Counted from the stretch's first letter, positions 6,569 through 15,506 are shown. The stretch is DNA of 28,594 nucleotides from CAYQSU01 sp964420325 (GCA_964420325.1 CAYQSU010000044.1:1-28594), one strand, 5' to 3'. Notes: generated by a model not told the origin, from the sequence alone. Made by a program: numbers and translations.

Positions 6569-6626
6569 CCGGAGGATGGCGAGAGCGCGAGACGCTCACT
6601 GGCCGGAATAGCGAAAGGAGTGCACC

Positions 6627-7529
6627 ATGAGTAGCCTTCGTCAGATTGCCTTCTACGGCAAGGGTGGAATCGGAAAGTCGACCACCTCGCAGAACACGAT
6701 CGCGGCGCTCGCCGAGATGGGACAGAAGGTCCTCATCGTCGGGTGCGACCCCAAGGCCGATTCGACGCGGCTGATCCTGCACGCGAAAGCCCAGCAGACG
6801 GTCCTTCATCTGGCCGCCGAAGCGGGTTCGGTCGAGGACCTGGAACTGGAGGACGTGCTCCGCACCGGGTTCAGCGGCGTCTCCTGCGTCGAGTCGGGCG
6901 GGCCGGAGCCGGGGGTCGGCTGCGCCGGGCGCGGCGTCATCACCTCGATCAACTTCCTCGAAGAGAACGGCGCCTACGAGGGCCAGGACTACATCGTCTA
7001 CGACGTCCTCGGCGACGTGGTGTGCGGTGGCTTCGCGATGCCCATTCGCGAGAACAAGGCGCAGGAAATCTACATCGTGATGTCCGGCGAGATGATGGCG
7101 CTCTATGCCGCCAATAACATCTCCCGCGGCATCCTCAAGTATGCCAACACCGGCGGCGTCCGGCTCGGCGGCCTGATCTGCAACTCGCGTCAGACCGACC
7201 TCGAATGGGAATTGGCCGAAGCGATGGCTTCGAAACTGGGGACGAGGCTGATCCACTTCGTGCCCCGCGACAACATCGTCCAGCACGCCGAGCTCCGGCG
7301 GATGACGGTGATCGAGTACGCGCCCGACTCCAAGCAGGCCGACGAGTATCGCACGCTCGCGAGGAACATCCATGAGAACAAGGGCAACGGCGTCATCCCG
7401 ACCCCGATCAGCATGGACGAGCTCGAAGACATGCTGATGGAGTTCGGCATCCTGAAGACCGACGAGCAGATGCTTGCCGAGCTCGAAGCCAAGGAAGCCG
7501 CCCAGAAGGCGCTGCTGGCCGCCGCCTGA
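6627..7529 (+). CDS. nifH: Nitrogenase iron protein (dinitrogenase reductase)
   Basis: A 300-residue Fe protein. As a homodimer it passes electrons one at a time to NifDK with ATP hydrolysis, and it also serves in FeMo-co and P-cluster maturation. The P-loop near the N-terminus reads GKGGIGKS. The bridging [4Fe-4S] cluster ligands are Cys99 (VGCAGRG) and Cys133 (DVVCGGFA). Arg102, in the CAGRG context, is the residue that DraT ADP-ribosylates in organisms having that system; draT and draG are not in this window. AAAGGAG at 6614-6620 sets the ATG. It heads nifHDK from the sigma-54 promoter at 6553-6568. The slightly long Ala-rich C-terminus is ordinary for alphaproteobacteria. Confidence 0.99.
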   Translation: MSSLRQIAFYGKGGIGKSTTSQNTIAALAEMGQKVLIVGCDPKADSTRLILHAKAQQTVLHLAAEAGSVEDLELEDVLRTGFSGVSCVESGGPEPGVGCAGRGVITSINFLEENGAYEGQDYIVYDVLGDVVCGGFAMPIRENKAQEIYIVMSGEMMALYAANNISRGILKYANTGGVRLGGLICNSRQTDLEWELAEAMASKLGTRLIHFVPRDNIVQHAELRRMTVIEYAPDSKQADEYRTLARNIHENKGNGVIPTPISMDELEDMLMEFGILKTDEQMLAELEAKEAAQKALLAAA

Positions 7530-7574
7530 ACCCGCCGGCCGCCGTCCCGCCATCTGCCATCCCAGGAGGACCGC

Positions 7575-9044
7575 ATGAGCCTCGACTACGCCAACGACCG
7601 GGAGCTTCACGAGCAGATCATCGAGGAGGTGCTCACGGCCTATCCGGAGAAGTCCCAAAAGAAGCGGCGCAAGCACATCAACGTCGTCAGTGTGGGCGAT
7701 TCCGACTGCGGAGTGAAATCGAACATCAAGTCGATGCCCGGCGTGATGACGGTGCGCGGTTGCGCCTACGCCGGATCCAAGGGCGTGGTTTGGGGACCCA
7801 TCAAGGACATGGTCCACATCTCCCACGGCCCCGTCGGCTGCGGCCAGTACTCCTGGTCGCAGCGGCGCAACTACTATGTCGGCGAGACCGGCGTCGACAC
7901 CTTCGGAACGATGCAGGTCACCTCCGATTTCCAGGAGCGGGACATCGTCTTCGGCGGCGACAAGAAGCTGCGCACGCTGATCGACGAGATCGATACGCTG
8001 TTTCCGCTCGCCAAGGGCATCACCATCCAGTCGGAGTGTCCGGTCGGCTTGATCGGCGACGACATCGAGGCGGTGGCCAAGGACAAGGCCAGGGATCTCG
8101 GCAAGCCGGTGGTGCCGGTGCGCTGCGAGGGGTTTCGCGGCGTCTCCCAGTCGCTCGGCCATCATATCGCCAACGACACGATCCGCGACTGGATCTTCGA
8201 CCGCGAGAGACCGTCCGATCGGGGCGAGGCAAGCGTCGGCTTCACGCCCAGCCCCCACGATGTCGTCATCATCGGCGACTACAACATCGGCGGAGACTGC
8301 TGGGCGTCGCGCAAGCTGCTCGAGGAGGTCGGGCTACGGGTGATCGCCCAATGGACGGGCGACACCAGCCTGGCCGAGCTAGAGCGGGCGCCCAAGGCCA
8401 GGCTCAACCTCATCCACTGCTACCGGTCGATGAACTACATCTCCCGGCACATGGAGGAGAAGTACGGCACGCCCTGGTTCGAGTTCAACTTCTTCGGACC
8501 GACGCGGATCGAGAAGTCGCTGCGGGCGATCGCCGAGTTCTTCGACGACACCATCAAGGAGAACGCCGAAAAGGTGATCGCCAGGTATCGACCGCTGGCC
8601 GATTCGGTCATCGCCAAGTATAGGCCGCGGCTCGAGGGCAAGAAGGTCATGCTCTACGTCGGCGGCTTGCGTCCCCGCCACATGGTCGGCGCCTATGAGG
8701 ACCTCGGCATGCAGATCGTCGCTGCCGGCTACGAGTTCGCCCACAAGGACGACTACCAGCGGACGATGTCCCACGTGAAGGACGGCACCCTCATCTTCGA
8801 CGACGTCACCGCCTACGAGATGGAGAAGTTCATCGAACGGATCCGGCCCGATCTGGTCGGCTCGGGAATCAAGGAGAAGTATCCGATCCAGAAGATGGGC
8901 GTGCCCTTCCGTCAGGTTCACTCCTGGGACTACTCGGGGCCTTACCACGCCTACGACGGCTTCGCGGTGTTCGCCAGGGACATGGACATGGCCATCAACA
9001 ATCCGGTGTGGGGCAGGTTCAAGGCCCCTTGGAAGGCGGCGTGA
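7575..9044 (+). CDS. nifD: Nitrogenase MoFe protein alpha chain
   Basis: A 489-residue subunit that holds FeMo-co, the site of N2 reduction. P-cluster ligands are Cys63 (RGCAYAG), Cys89 (VGCGQYSW) and Cys155 (SECPVG). FeMo-co ligands are Cys282 (LIHCYRSMNY) and His449 (QVHSWDYSGPYH). The molybdenum type is supported by nifK, nifE, nifN, nifQ and nifV alongside and by the absence of an anfG/vnfG gene. CCAGGAGGACCGC precedes ATG 7575. It lies 45 bases after nifH. No residue expected to be essential is missing. Confidence 0.99.
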   Translation: MSLDYANDRELHEQIIEEVLTAYPEKSQKKRRKHINVVSVGDSDCGVKSNIKSMPGVMTVRGCAYAGSKGVVWGPIKDMVHISHGPVGCGQYSWSQRRNYYVGETGVDTFGTMQVTSDFQERDIVFGGDKKLRTLIDEIDTLFPLAKGITIQSECPVGLIGDDIEAVAKDKARDLGKPVVPVRCEGFRGVSQSLGHHIANDTIRDWIFDRERPSDRGEASVGFTPSPHDVVIIGDYNIGGDCWASRKLLEEVGLRVIAQWTGDTSLAELERAPKARLNLIHCYRSMNYISRHMEEKYGTPWFEFNFFGPTRIEKSLRAIAEFFDDTIKENAEKVIARYRPLADSVIAKYRPRLEGKKVMLYVGGLRPRHMVGAYEDLGMQIVAAGYEFAHKDDYQRTMSHVKDGTLIFDDVTAYEMEKFIERIRPDLVGSGIKEKYPIQKMGVPFRQVHSWDYSGPYHAYDGFAVFARDMDMAINNPVWGRFKAPWKAA

Positions 9045-9090
9045 GCCGCCCACCTCGCCCCACCTTCGCGAGACGAGAGGAGATACGGGA

Positions 9091-10629
9091 ATGCCCCAGA
9101 ACGCCGAAATGATCAAAGACCATGTCGGCCTGTTCCGCGAGCCCGAATACAAGGAGATGCTCCGCGAGAAGCGGGCCAATTTCGAGTGCCCGCACCCCGA
9201 GCAGAGCGTGCGCGACGTCAGTGCGTGGACCAGGACCGCGGACTACCGCGAGAAGAACTTCGCGCGGACATCGCTGGTCATCAATCCGGCCAAGGCCTGC
9301 CAGCCGCTGGGCGCGGTGTTCTGCGCCAGCGGGTTCGAGGGGACGCTGTCGTTCGTCCACGGCTCGCAGGGGTGCGTCGCCTACTACCGATCGCACCTGT
9401 CGCGTCACTTCAAGGAGCCGGCGTCGGCGGTGTCGTCGTCAATGACCGAGGATGCCGCGGTGTTCGGCGGCCTCAACAACATGATCGACGGCCTCGCCAA
9501 CGCGTACGCCCTCTATCAGCCGAAGATGATCGCGGTGTCGACGACGTGCATGGCCGAGGTGATCGGCGACGACCTGCACGCGTTTATCGGCACTGCCAAG
9601 GAAAAGCAATCGGTGCCGAAGGAGTTCGACGTGCCGTTCGCCCATACGCCGGCCTTCCAGGGCAGTCACGTTAACGGATACGACAACATGATGCTCGGGA
9701 TCCTTACCCATTTCTGGCAGGACGCCGAGCGGACGCCCGGGACTGCCATCAACGTCATCCCCGGCTTCGACGGCTATTGCGTCGGCAACAACCGCGAGCT
9801 CAAGCGCATCCTCGATGTCATGGGGGTTGACCACACCATCCTCTGCGACCCGTCGGATGTCTATGACACCCCCAGCGACGGCGCCTTCCGCATGTACGAC
9901 GGCGGCACCACCATCGCCGCGACGAAATCGGCGCTCGATGCCAAGGCGACGCTGTCCTTGCAGGAGTACTGCACCAAGAAGACCCTGGCGTTCGCCAAGG
10001 ACAAGGGGCACGAGACGGCGAGCCTTCACTACCCGATGGGCGTCGAGGCGACCGATGAGCTGCTGATGACCGTCTCGGCGTTGTCGGGCAGACCGATCCC
10101 CGATGTCCTGCTGCGCGAGCGCGGCCGCCTGGTCGATGCCCTCGCCGACTCGATGTCGATTGCTCACGGCAAGTCGTTCGCGGTGTTCGGCGACCCCGAC
10201 TTCGTCTACGGCATGTGCCGGTTCCTGATGGAGATGGGAGCCGAGCCCCGCCACGCCCTGGCCACCAACGGCACCAAGCCGTGGGCGAAGAAGATGAAGG
10301 CGCTGCTCGACTCGTCCCCCTACGGCAAGGACTGCGAGGTGTGGCCGGGCTGCGATCTCTGGCACATGCGGTCGCTGCTCAACACCGACCCGGTCGACTT
10401 CTTGATCGGCAGCAGCTACGGCAAGTATCTCGAACGGGACACCGGCACGCCGCTGATCCGCCTGACCTTTCCGATCTTCGACCGCCATCATCACCACCGC
10501 TTCCCGACCTGGGGATACCAGGGCGGCCTGCAGGTGCTGGTGCGCATCCTCGATGCGATCCTCGATCGTCTCGACGCCGACACCAACGAAACTGGCGTCA
10601 CCGATATCAGCTTCGACCTGACCCGCTGA
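9091..10629 (+). CDS. nifK: Nitrogenase MoFe protein beta chain
   Basis: A 512-residue partner of NifD in the alpha2-beta2 MoFe protein. P-cluster ligands are Cys70 (KACQPLGA), Cys95 (SQGCVAYY) and Cys153 (STTCMAEV), matching Azotobacter vinelandii numbering, which supports the chosen start. The N-terminal segment before the core is of normal length. A GAGAGGAG ribosome site precedes ATG 9091. It is the third gene of nifHDK; nifE begins only 53 bases after it, without a recognisable -24/-12 element between, so the two are probably cotranscribed. Confidence 0.99.
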   Translation: MPQNAEMIKDHVGLFREPEYKEMLREKRANFECPHPEQSVRDVSAWTRTADYREKNFARTSLVINPAKACQPLGAVFCASGFEGTLSFVHGSQGCVAYYRSHLSRHFKEPASAVSSSMTEDAAVFGGLNNMIDGLANAYALYQPKMIAVSTTCMAEVIGDDLHAFIGTAKEKQSVPKEFDVPFAHTPAFQGSHVNGYDNMMLGILTHFWQDAERTPGTAINVIPGFDGYCVGNNRELKRILDVMGVDHTILCDPSDVYDTPSDGAFRMYDGGTTIAATKSALDAKATLSLQEYCTKKTLAFAKDKGHETASLHYPMGVEATDELLMTVSALSGRPIPDVLLRERGRLVDALADSMSIAHGKSFAVFGDPDFVYGMCRFLMEMGAEPRHALATNGTKPWAKKMKALLDSSPYGKDCEVWPGCDLWHMRSLLNTDPVDFLIGSSYGKYLERDTGTPLIRLTFPIFDRHHHHRFPTWGYQGGLQVLVRILDAILDRLDADTNETGVTDISFDLTR

Positions 10630-10681
10630 CGGATCACGGGCGGCGGCAAACGCCACCGCCGGCAAGCTCGACGAGGGCGCC

Positions 10682-12076
10682 ATGCAGAAGCAGCGGATTG
10701 TCGAAGCCTTCGACGAGCCCGATTGCGCCACCAACCGGGCGAAGAGCGACGCCGACCGCAGGCGCGGCTGCTCGTCGAGGAGCCTCACCCCGGGCGCGGC
10801 CGCCGGGGGCTGCGCCTTCGACGGCGCCAAGATCGCCCTGCAGCCGATCACCGATGCCGCCCACTTGGTGCACGGACCGATCGCCTGCGAGGGCAACAGC
10901 TGGGACAGCCGGCACGCGGCGTCGAGCGGCCCGCGGCTCTACCGGACCGGTTTCACCACCGACCTGTCCGAGCTCGATGTGATCCACGGCGGCGAGCGGC
11001 GGCTGTTCCGGGCGATCCGCGAGATCGCCGAACGTCGTCGCCCCGCCGCGATCTTCGTTTACGTCACCTGCGTCCCGGCACTGATCGGCGACGACGTCGA
11101 GGCCGTCTGCACCGCCGCCGCCGAACGCTTCGGCCTGCCGGTGATCCCCGTCGATGCGCCCGGGTTCGTCGGCTCCAAGAACCTCGGCAACAAGCTCGCC
11201 GGTCGGGTCCTGCTGGATCGTGTCGTCGGCACCCGCGAGCCGGCACGGAGCACGCCGTTCGACATCAACATCATCGGCGACTACAACGTCGCGGGCGAGA
11301 TGTGGCAGGTGCTGCCGCTGCTCGACCGGCTGGGGATCCGCGTTCTCGCGTCGATCACCGGCGATGCCCGCTACCACGAGGTCGCCTGCGCCCACCGCGC
11401 TCGGGTCAACATGGTCGTCTGCTCGCAGGCGATGGTCTCGCTCGCCCGCGCCATGCAGGAGCGCTACGGCATCCTCTTCTTCGAGGGATCGTTCTACGGC
11501 ATCTCCGACACCTCGGCGGCGCTTCGCGAGATCGCGCGGCTTCTGGTTGCGCGAGGGGCGCCCGCCGGTCTCCTCGCCGCCACCGAGGCGCTGATCGCGG
11601 ACGAAGAGCGCACGGCTTGGCTGAGACTCGCGCCCTACCGGGACCGCCTCGAGGGCAAGCGGGTGCTCCTCTACACCGGCGGCGTCAAGTCGTGGTCGAT
11701 GGTCTCCGCCCTGCAGGAGATCGGCATGACCGTCATCGGCACCTCGGTCCGCAAATCGACCGAGGACGACAAGCGGCGGATCAGGACCCTGATGGGCGAA
11801 GATGCGGCGCTGTTCGGCCAGATCCCGGCCAGGGAGCTGCATCGCATGCTGGCGGGCCGCGAAGCCGACATCCTGATGTCCGGCGGCCGCACCCAGTTCG
11901 TCGCCCTGAAGACCAAGACCCCTTGGCTGGACATCAACCAGGAGCGCCACCACGCCTATGCCGGATACCAAGGCATGGTGGCCCTGGTCCATCAGATCGA
12001 TGCTGCCATCCACCATCCCGTGTGGCGTCAGGTTCGCCTGCCGGCCCCCTGGGACAACGCCGGAGCCGGACAATGA
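10682..12076 (+). CDS. nifE: NifE, FeMo-cofactor scaffold alpha-like subunit
   Basis: A 464-residue NifD paralogue. The NifEN complex receives NifB-co and converts it to a FeMo-co precursor. Conserved Cys-containing blocks include GGCAFDGAKIALQPI, GPIACEGNSWD and FVYVTCVPALIGDD. The block VVCSQAMVSLARAMQERYGI contains the Cys that corresponds to the FeMo-co cysteine of NifD. The FeMo-co histidine region of NifD is replaced here by DINQERHHAYAGY, as expected for a scaffold that must release its product. A GAGGGCG precedes ATG 10682. The stop overlaps the nifN start (ATGA), indicating translational coupling. Confidence 0.98.
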   Translation: MQKQRIVEAFDEPDCATNRAKSDADRRRGCSSRSLTPGAAAGGCAFDGAKIALQPITDAAHLVHGPIACEGNSWDSRHAASSGPRLYRTGFTTDLSELDVIHGGERRLFRAIREIAERRRPAAIFVYVTCVPALIGDDVEAVCTAAAERFGLPVIPVDAPGFVGSKNLGNKLAGRVLLDRVVGTREPARSTPFDINIIGDYNVAGEMWQVLPLLDRLGIRVLASITGDARYHEVACAHRARVNMVVCSQAMVSLARAMQERYGILFFEGSFYGISDTSAALREIARLLVARGAPAGLLAATEALIADEERTAWLRLAPYRDRLEGKRVLLYTGGVKSWSMVSALQEIGMTVIGTSVRKSTEDDKRRIRTLMGEDAALFGQIPARELHRMLAGREADILMSGGRTQFVALKTKTPWLDINQERHHAYAGYQGMVALVHQIDAAIHHPVWRQVRLPAPWDNAGAGQ

Positions 12077-13437
12077 GCGTCGTCGTCAAAGGAAGCAAGG
12101 CCTGCGCCACCAATCCGCTGAAGATCAGCCCCGCCCTGGGCGGCGCGCTGGCGTTTCTCGGCGTCGATCGCAGCCTGCCGCTGCTGCACGGCAGCCAGGG
12201 CTGCACCGCGTTCGCGTTGGTGCTCCTGGTCCGCCATTTCCGCGAGGCGATCCCGCTGCAGACGACGGCGATGAGCGAACTCAGCACCATCCTCGGCGGC
12301 GCCGACAACATCGAGCAGGCGGTCGGCACCATCCACGACCGCGCGAAGCCGCGCCTGATCGGCCTCTGTTCCACGGCACTCACCGAGACCCGCGATGAGG
12401 ATGTTCGCGGCGAGCTTCGGGCGCTGATGATGCGGCACCCGGAATGGAGCGATCTCGCCGTCGTCTACGCCCCGACGCCTGACTTCGCCGGCAGCCTGGA
12501 GGTCGGCTGGGCCAGCGCCGTGCAGGCGATCATCGACGCGCTGGTCGAAGCGGAGCGGCGGCCGCGGGTGCTGCGCCAGGTCAACGTCCTGGCGGCGAGC
12601 TACATGACCCCGGCCGATGTCGAATCGATCCGCGAGATCGTCGAAGGCTTCGGGCTGTCGGCGATGGTGCTTCCCGATCTCTCCGGTTCCCTCGATGGCC
12701 ACGTCCCCGACGAATACGTGCCGACCACGCTGGGCGGCACACCCATCGAGCATGTCACACGGATGGGCGCGTCGCAGATGACGCTCGCGATCGGCGAGCA
12801 CATGCGAGGCGCGGCAGAGGCTGTGGAGCGCCGGACCGGCGTGCCGTTCCGCCTTTTCGACAGACTGATTGGTCTGGAGGCGTTCGATGGTTTCGTCGAG
12901 ACGCTGATCGAGCTCAGCGGCCGTCCCGCTCCCGAGGCGTTGCGCCGCGATCGCAGCCGCCTGGTCGACGCCATGCTCGACGGCCACTTCTTCTTCACCG
13001 ACCGCCGCGTGGCGGTCGCCGCCGAGCCGGACCTGTTGTTGGCGATGACCCGGTTCCTCGACGAGATGGGCTGCCGCATCGTCGCCGCCGTCACCCCGAT
13101 GAACACGCCGGCCGCCGCAGGCATTCCGTGCGAGACCGTCGTGGTCGGCGATCTCGACGACCTCGAGCGCCTCGCTCTCGCTGACGGCTGCGATCTTGTC
13201 GTTGCCAGCTCCCACGCCGAAACGACCGCGGCCGCGATCGGAGCTCCGCTCTACCGGGTTGGCTTCCCGGTGTTCGATCGCCTCGGCGCCGGCCATCGGC
13301 TGAGCGTCGGCTATCGCGGAACCCGGGAGCTGCTGTTCGACATCGGCAACGTCTTCCTAGGCCACCCGAGCGAACTTCAACCCTATCCGCGACCGGACAG
13401 GGAGGTTTCGAGCGATGCCTGCGTCGCCCATGCGTAG
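12073..13437 (+). CDS. nifN: NifN, FeMo-cofactor scaffold beta-like subunit
   Basis: A 454-residue NifK paralogue that pairs with NifE. The N-terminal block ACATNPLKISPALGGALAFLG and the cluster-binding region LLHGSQGCTAFALVLLVRHF correspond to the NifK P-cluster region, but the full NifK cysteine set is not retained, as usual for NifN. It starts at ATG 12073, overlapping the nifE stop by four bases. Its end overlaps the preferred nifX start by 23 bases, so nifE, nifN and nifX form a coupled unit. Confidence 0.98.
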   Translation: MSVVVKGSKACATNPLKISPALGGALAFLGVDRSLPLLHGSQGCTAFALVLLVRHFREAIPLQTTAMSELSTILGGADNIEQAVGTIHDRAKPRLIGLCSTALTETRDEDVRGELRALMMRHPEWSDLAVVYAPTPDFAGSLEVGWASAVQAIIDALVEAERRPRVLRQVNVLAASYMTPADVESIREIVEGFGLSAMVLPDLSGSLDGHVPDEYVPTTLGGTPIEHVTRMGASQMTLAIGEHMRGAAEAVERRTGVPFRLFDRLIGLEAFDGFVETLIELSGRPAPEALRRDRSRLVDAMLDGHFFFTDRRVAVAAEPDLLLAMTRFLDEMGCRIVAAVTPMNTPAAAGIPCETVVVGDLDDLERLALADGCDLVVASSHAETTAAAIGAPLYRVGFPVFDRLGAGHRLSVGYRGTRELLFDIGNVFLGHPSELQPYPRPDREVSSDACVAHA

Positions 13438-13924
13438 GCTGCGCCTGGTCAGCCCCGACATCGAACAGCGTCAACCGTCGCAAGGAGGATCCATGCGTGT
13501 CGCGTTCGCAACCCAGGACCTGCGGAGCATGAACGCCCATTTCGCCGGTGCGCGCAATCTCGCCATCTACACCGTCACCGCCGACGGATACCAGTTCGTG
13601 GAAGCGATCCGTTTCGACGTGGCGAGTGGGCAAGACGGCGTCCACGCCGACGCCGACGAGGACCGGATCACGCCGCGCATCGACGCCATCGAAGGGTGCA
13701 CGCTGCTGTTCGTGCTGGCGATCGGCGGCCCGGCGGCGGCCAGGGTCGTCAACCGCCGCATCCATCCGATGAAGCTGCCGCACCCGGAGCCGATCGACCA
13801 GCTGCTGGAGCGGGTGCAGACGATGCTGAAGACCGCGCCGCCGCCGTGGCTGCGAAGGGCGATGGGTGGCGAAGGCACCAACCGCCTGGCTTTCTTGGAC
13901 GACGACGTCGAGGAGCGGGTGTGA
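13415..13924 (+). CDS. nifX: NifX, FeMo-co/NifB-co binding carrier protein
   Basis: A 169-residue protein (from ATG 13415) of the NifX/NafY cofactor-binding family. It binds NifB-co or the VK-cluster and passes it to NifEN. The core starts at about residue 27 with MRVAFATQDLRSMNAHFAGAR and continues with the characteristic ARVVNRRIHPMKLP segment. Two starts are credible. ATG 13415 has AGGGAGG nine bases upstream and keeps a short MRRLRLV-type leader seen in many NifX proteins. ATG 13493 has an excellent AGGAGG and gives a 143-residue core protein. Its stop overlaps the next start (TGATG). Confidence 0.95.
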   Translation: MPASPMRRLRLVSPDIEQRQPSQGGSMRVAFATQDLRSMNAHFAGARNLAIYTVTADGYQFVEAIRFDVASGQDGVHADADEDRITPRIDAIEGCTLLFVLAIGGPAAARVVNRRIHPMKLPHPEPIDQLLERVQTMLKTAPPPWLRRAMGGEGTNRLAFLDDDVEERV

Positions 13925-14409
13925 TGGCGGCGTCCGCGGGGGCGGTCGCGACCGCGCACCCGGAGGCCGCCACCGAGCGCCTCTACAGGTCATCGCTCGT
14001 CGCCTTGATGCGCGCCCATGATGCCTACGGTGTCTGGGAGAGGAAGTCGGACGACGCGATCCTGCAGAGCTTTGTGCTCGAACCGGAGCAGCGGCGGGCG
14101 ATCCCGGTGATTGGCGAGCCGGATCCGAGGGTGCTGTGGCGTCTCGAGGTGTACTACACCGCCGTCTGCTACACCCTCACCCGCCGCACCGGGCTCGATG
14201 CGACTCCGTTCGTCAAGGTCTCCGGCGAGGGATTCGGTCGCGTGCTGATCACCGTCGGGCGGCTCGTCGTTCTCGGCCGCAGTCTGCGCGATGTCCACCG
14301 CTTCGGCTTCGAGTCCACCGATGCCCTCGTGGCGGGCGGCGAGGCGCTCGTCGAGGGATGCATGGACGTCATCGAGCATTTCCCGGCCGTGGCCGGCGTC
14401 TCCGAATGA
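13924..14409 (+). CDS. NifX-associated nitrogen fixation protein (DUF269 family)
   Basis: A 161-residue protein of the small family found almost always directly after nifX. Recognisable segments are the N-terminal LVALMRAHDAYGVWERKSDD and the later RLVVLGRSLRDVHRFGF, which are typical of the DUF269/NifX-associated proteins. The function is not settled; its position suggests work in FeMo-co assembly or in electron supply to NifEN. ATG 13924 overlaps the nifX stop by one base, so translation is coupled. No cofactor motif can be seen. Confidence 0.92.
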   Translation: MAASAGAVATAHPEAATERLYRSSLVALMRAHDAYGVWERKSDDAILQSFVLEPEQRRAIPVIGEPDPRVLWRLEVYYTAVCYTLTRRTGLDATPFVKVSGEGFGRVLITVGRLVVLGRSLRDVHRFGFESTDALVAGGEALVEGCMDVIEHFPAVAGVSE

Positions 14410-14458
14410 TCGGGATCGTCGGCGGTCGGTCCACCCTGGTCCTGAAAGGAAGCCGACC

Positions 14459-14761
14459 ATGTCCGAACCGTGCGCGCTGAGGCGGGACGGAACCCCCTGG
14501 CAGCCGATGTTCATCGAGACCATCGACGGTGAGACCTGCATCGGGTGCGGCCGCTGCTTCAAGGTCTGCAGCCATGCCGTGCTGGCGATGATGGGCATGA
14601 CCGAGGACGACGATCTCGTCGCCGCCGACGACGACGAGGCCGAACGGATGGTGATGACCATTGCCAACAAGGGCCGATGCGTCGGCTGCGCCGCCTGCGC
14701 CCAGATCTGCAGCTCGAAGGCCATCGCCCTGATCTCGGCCGCCGAGGCACTCGCGGCCTGA
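14459..14761 (+). CDS. nif-specific 4Fe-4S ferredoxin (ferredoxin III / FdxB-like)
   Basis: A 100-residue ferredoxin. The first cluster motif starts at Cys27 (CIGCGRCFKVC, followed by Ser instead of Pro). The second reads CVGCAACAQICSS near residue 75. A long acidic insert (roughly residues 45-62, rich in Asp and Glu) separates them. This is the form annotated as ferredoxin III, nif-specific, usually encoded between the NifX-associated gene and nifQ. It probably donates electrons in cofactor assembly or to nitrogenase. GAAAGGAAG precedes ATG 14459. Confidence 0.93.
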   Translation: MSEPCALRRDGTPWQPMFIETIDGETCIGCGRCFKVCSHAVLAMMGMTEDDDLVAADDDEAERMVMTIANKGRCVGCAACAQICSSKAIALISAAEALAA

Positions 14762-14785
14762 GCTGCCGCCAGGGCACGCCGTGCG

Positions 14786-15391
14786 ATGACACGCCTTCAC
14801 GCAGAGCTGGTGGCGTCCGGCCGCGGAGACCCCTTCGACCGCCACGTCTTCGCGTGCGCGATCGTCGCTGCGGTGGACGACACCCTGACGCGCGGTCTGG
14901 GTCTGGCTCGGACGGCCTTGGCGGAGCTGACCGAGGCGTACTTTCCGGGTGCCCGGCGGCATCTTCCGGCCGAGGCCTGGGGCGACGACGCCGGCGAGGA
15001 TGCGCTCGAAGAGCCCGATCTCCGCCGGCTTCTTCTCGACCATCGCACGTGCGGCGTGCGCGACGAGGACTGGCTGGCGGCGATCATCGCCCGCCGATCG
15101 CTGGGCGCCAACCACCTGTGGCAGGACCTCGGCCTGTTCAGCCGCGACGAACTGAACCGCTTGATGGACCGCCATTTCCACCGGCTGAAGCGCCTGAACA
15201 GCGGCGACATGAAGTGGAAGAAGTTCTTCTATCGGCAGCTCTGCCGACGGGACGGCGTTGCCATCTGCAAGGCGCCGACCTGCGACGCGTGCGTCGATCT
15301 CGGCCTCTGCTTCGGCTCGGAAGCCGGAGAGCCGCTGTCGGTCTTGCAGAGGGGCGTGTTGGAAATCCGACAAAGCCGACGCCCGGGCTGA
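14786..15391 (+). CDS. nifQ: NifQ, molybdenum donor for FeMo-co synthesis
   Basis: A 201-residue protein. The C-terminal cluster motif Cys161-x4-Cys166-x2-Cys169-x5-Cys175 is the NifQ signature that binds a Mo-Fe-S cluster; NifQ delivers Mo to NifEN/NifH. Upstream, the segment LFSRDELNRLMDRHFHRLKRLN and MKWKKFFYRQLC are also typical. ATG 14786 has only a weak AGGG upstream and follows the ferredoxin by 24 bases, probably cotranscribed. The 3' end of the gene contains a NifA binding site (15357-15372) used by the next promoter. Confidence 0.95.
   Translation: MTRLHAELVASGRGDPFDRHVFACAIVAAVDDTLTRGLGLARTALAELTEAYFPGARRHLPAEAWGDDAGEDALEEPDLRRLLLDHRTCGVRDEDWLAAIIARRSLGANHLWQDLGLFSRDELNRLMDRHFHRLKRLNSGDMKWKKFFYRQLCRRDGVAICKAPTCDACVDLGLCFGSEAGEPLSVLQRGVLEIRQSRRPG
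15357..15372. promoter_or_regulatory. NifA upstream activator site for iscA-nifUSVW, inside nifQ
   Basis: A TGT-N10-ACA motif lying within the last codons of nifQ. It is centred about 108 bases upstream of the predicted iscA transcription start, a typical distance. Confidence 0.7.
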
Positions 15392-15427
15392 CGATTGTCG
15401 CCCGCGACAAGGCTTTCCTCCGTTTGT

Positions 15428-15440
15428 TATCAATCGCTTA
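15428..15440 (+). promoter_or_regulatory. IHF binding site
   Basis: Reads TATCAATCGCTTA, matching the IHF consensus WATCAANNNNTTR at every specified position. It lies between the NifA site (15357-15372) and the -24/-12 promoter (15446-15461), the normal place for IHF to bend DNA so that NifA meets sigma-54 polymerase. Confidence 0.65.
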
Positions 15441-15445
15441 ACAGT

Positions 15446-15461
15446 TGGCACGGGCTTTGCT
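15446..15461 (+). promoter_or_regulatory. sigma-54 (-24/-12) promoter of iscA-nifUSVW unit
   Basis: Reads TGGCACGGGCTTTGCT, a full consensus element with GG-N10-GC spacing. Transcription would begin near 15472, 35 bases before ATG 15507. Confidence 0.92.
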
Positions 15462-15506
15462 CCAGATATCGGGGAAGCACGTCGCAAGCTGGAAGGAACA
15501 CCATCG

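Noticed and set aside
6027..8258. 743-codon minus-strand open frame across the nifH promoter, nifH and part of nifD
   Set aside because: It would cover a full-consensus nifH promoter and two certain genes. Its sequence is a shadow of their codon bias.
10723..12072. Apparent 450-codon N-terminal extension of nifN
   Set aside because: This part of the frame overlaps nifE in another frame and encodes only Arg-rich shadow sequence. NifN homology begins exactly at ATG 12073.
15401..15415. TGT-N8-ACA motif near the iscA promoter as a second NifA site
   Set aside because: The spacing between the half-sites is eight instead of ten bases, so it does not meet the NifA consensus.
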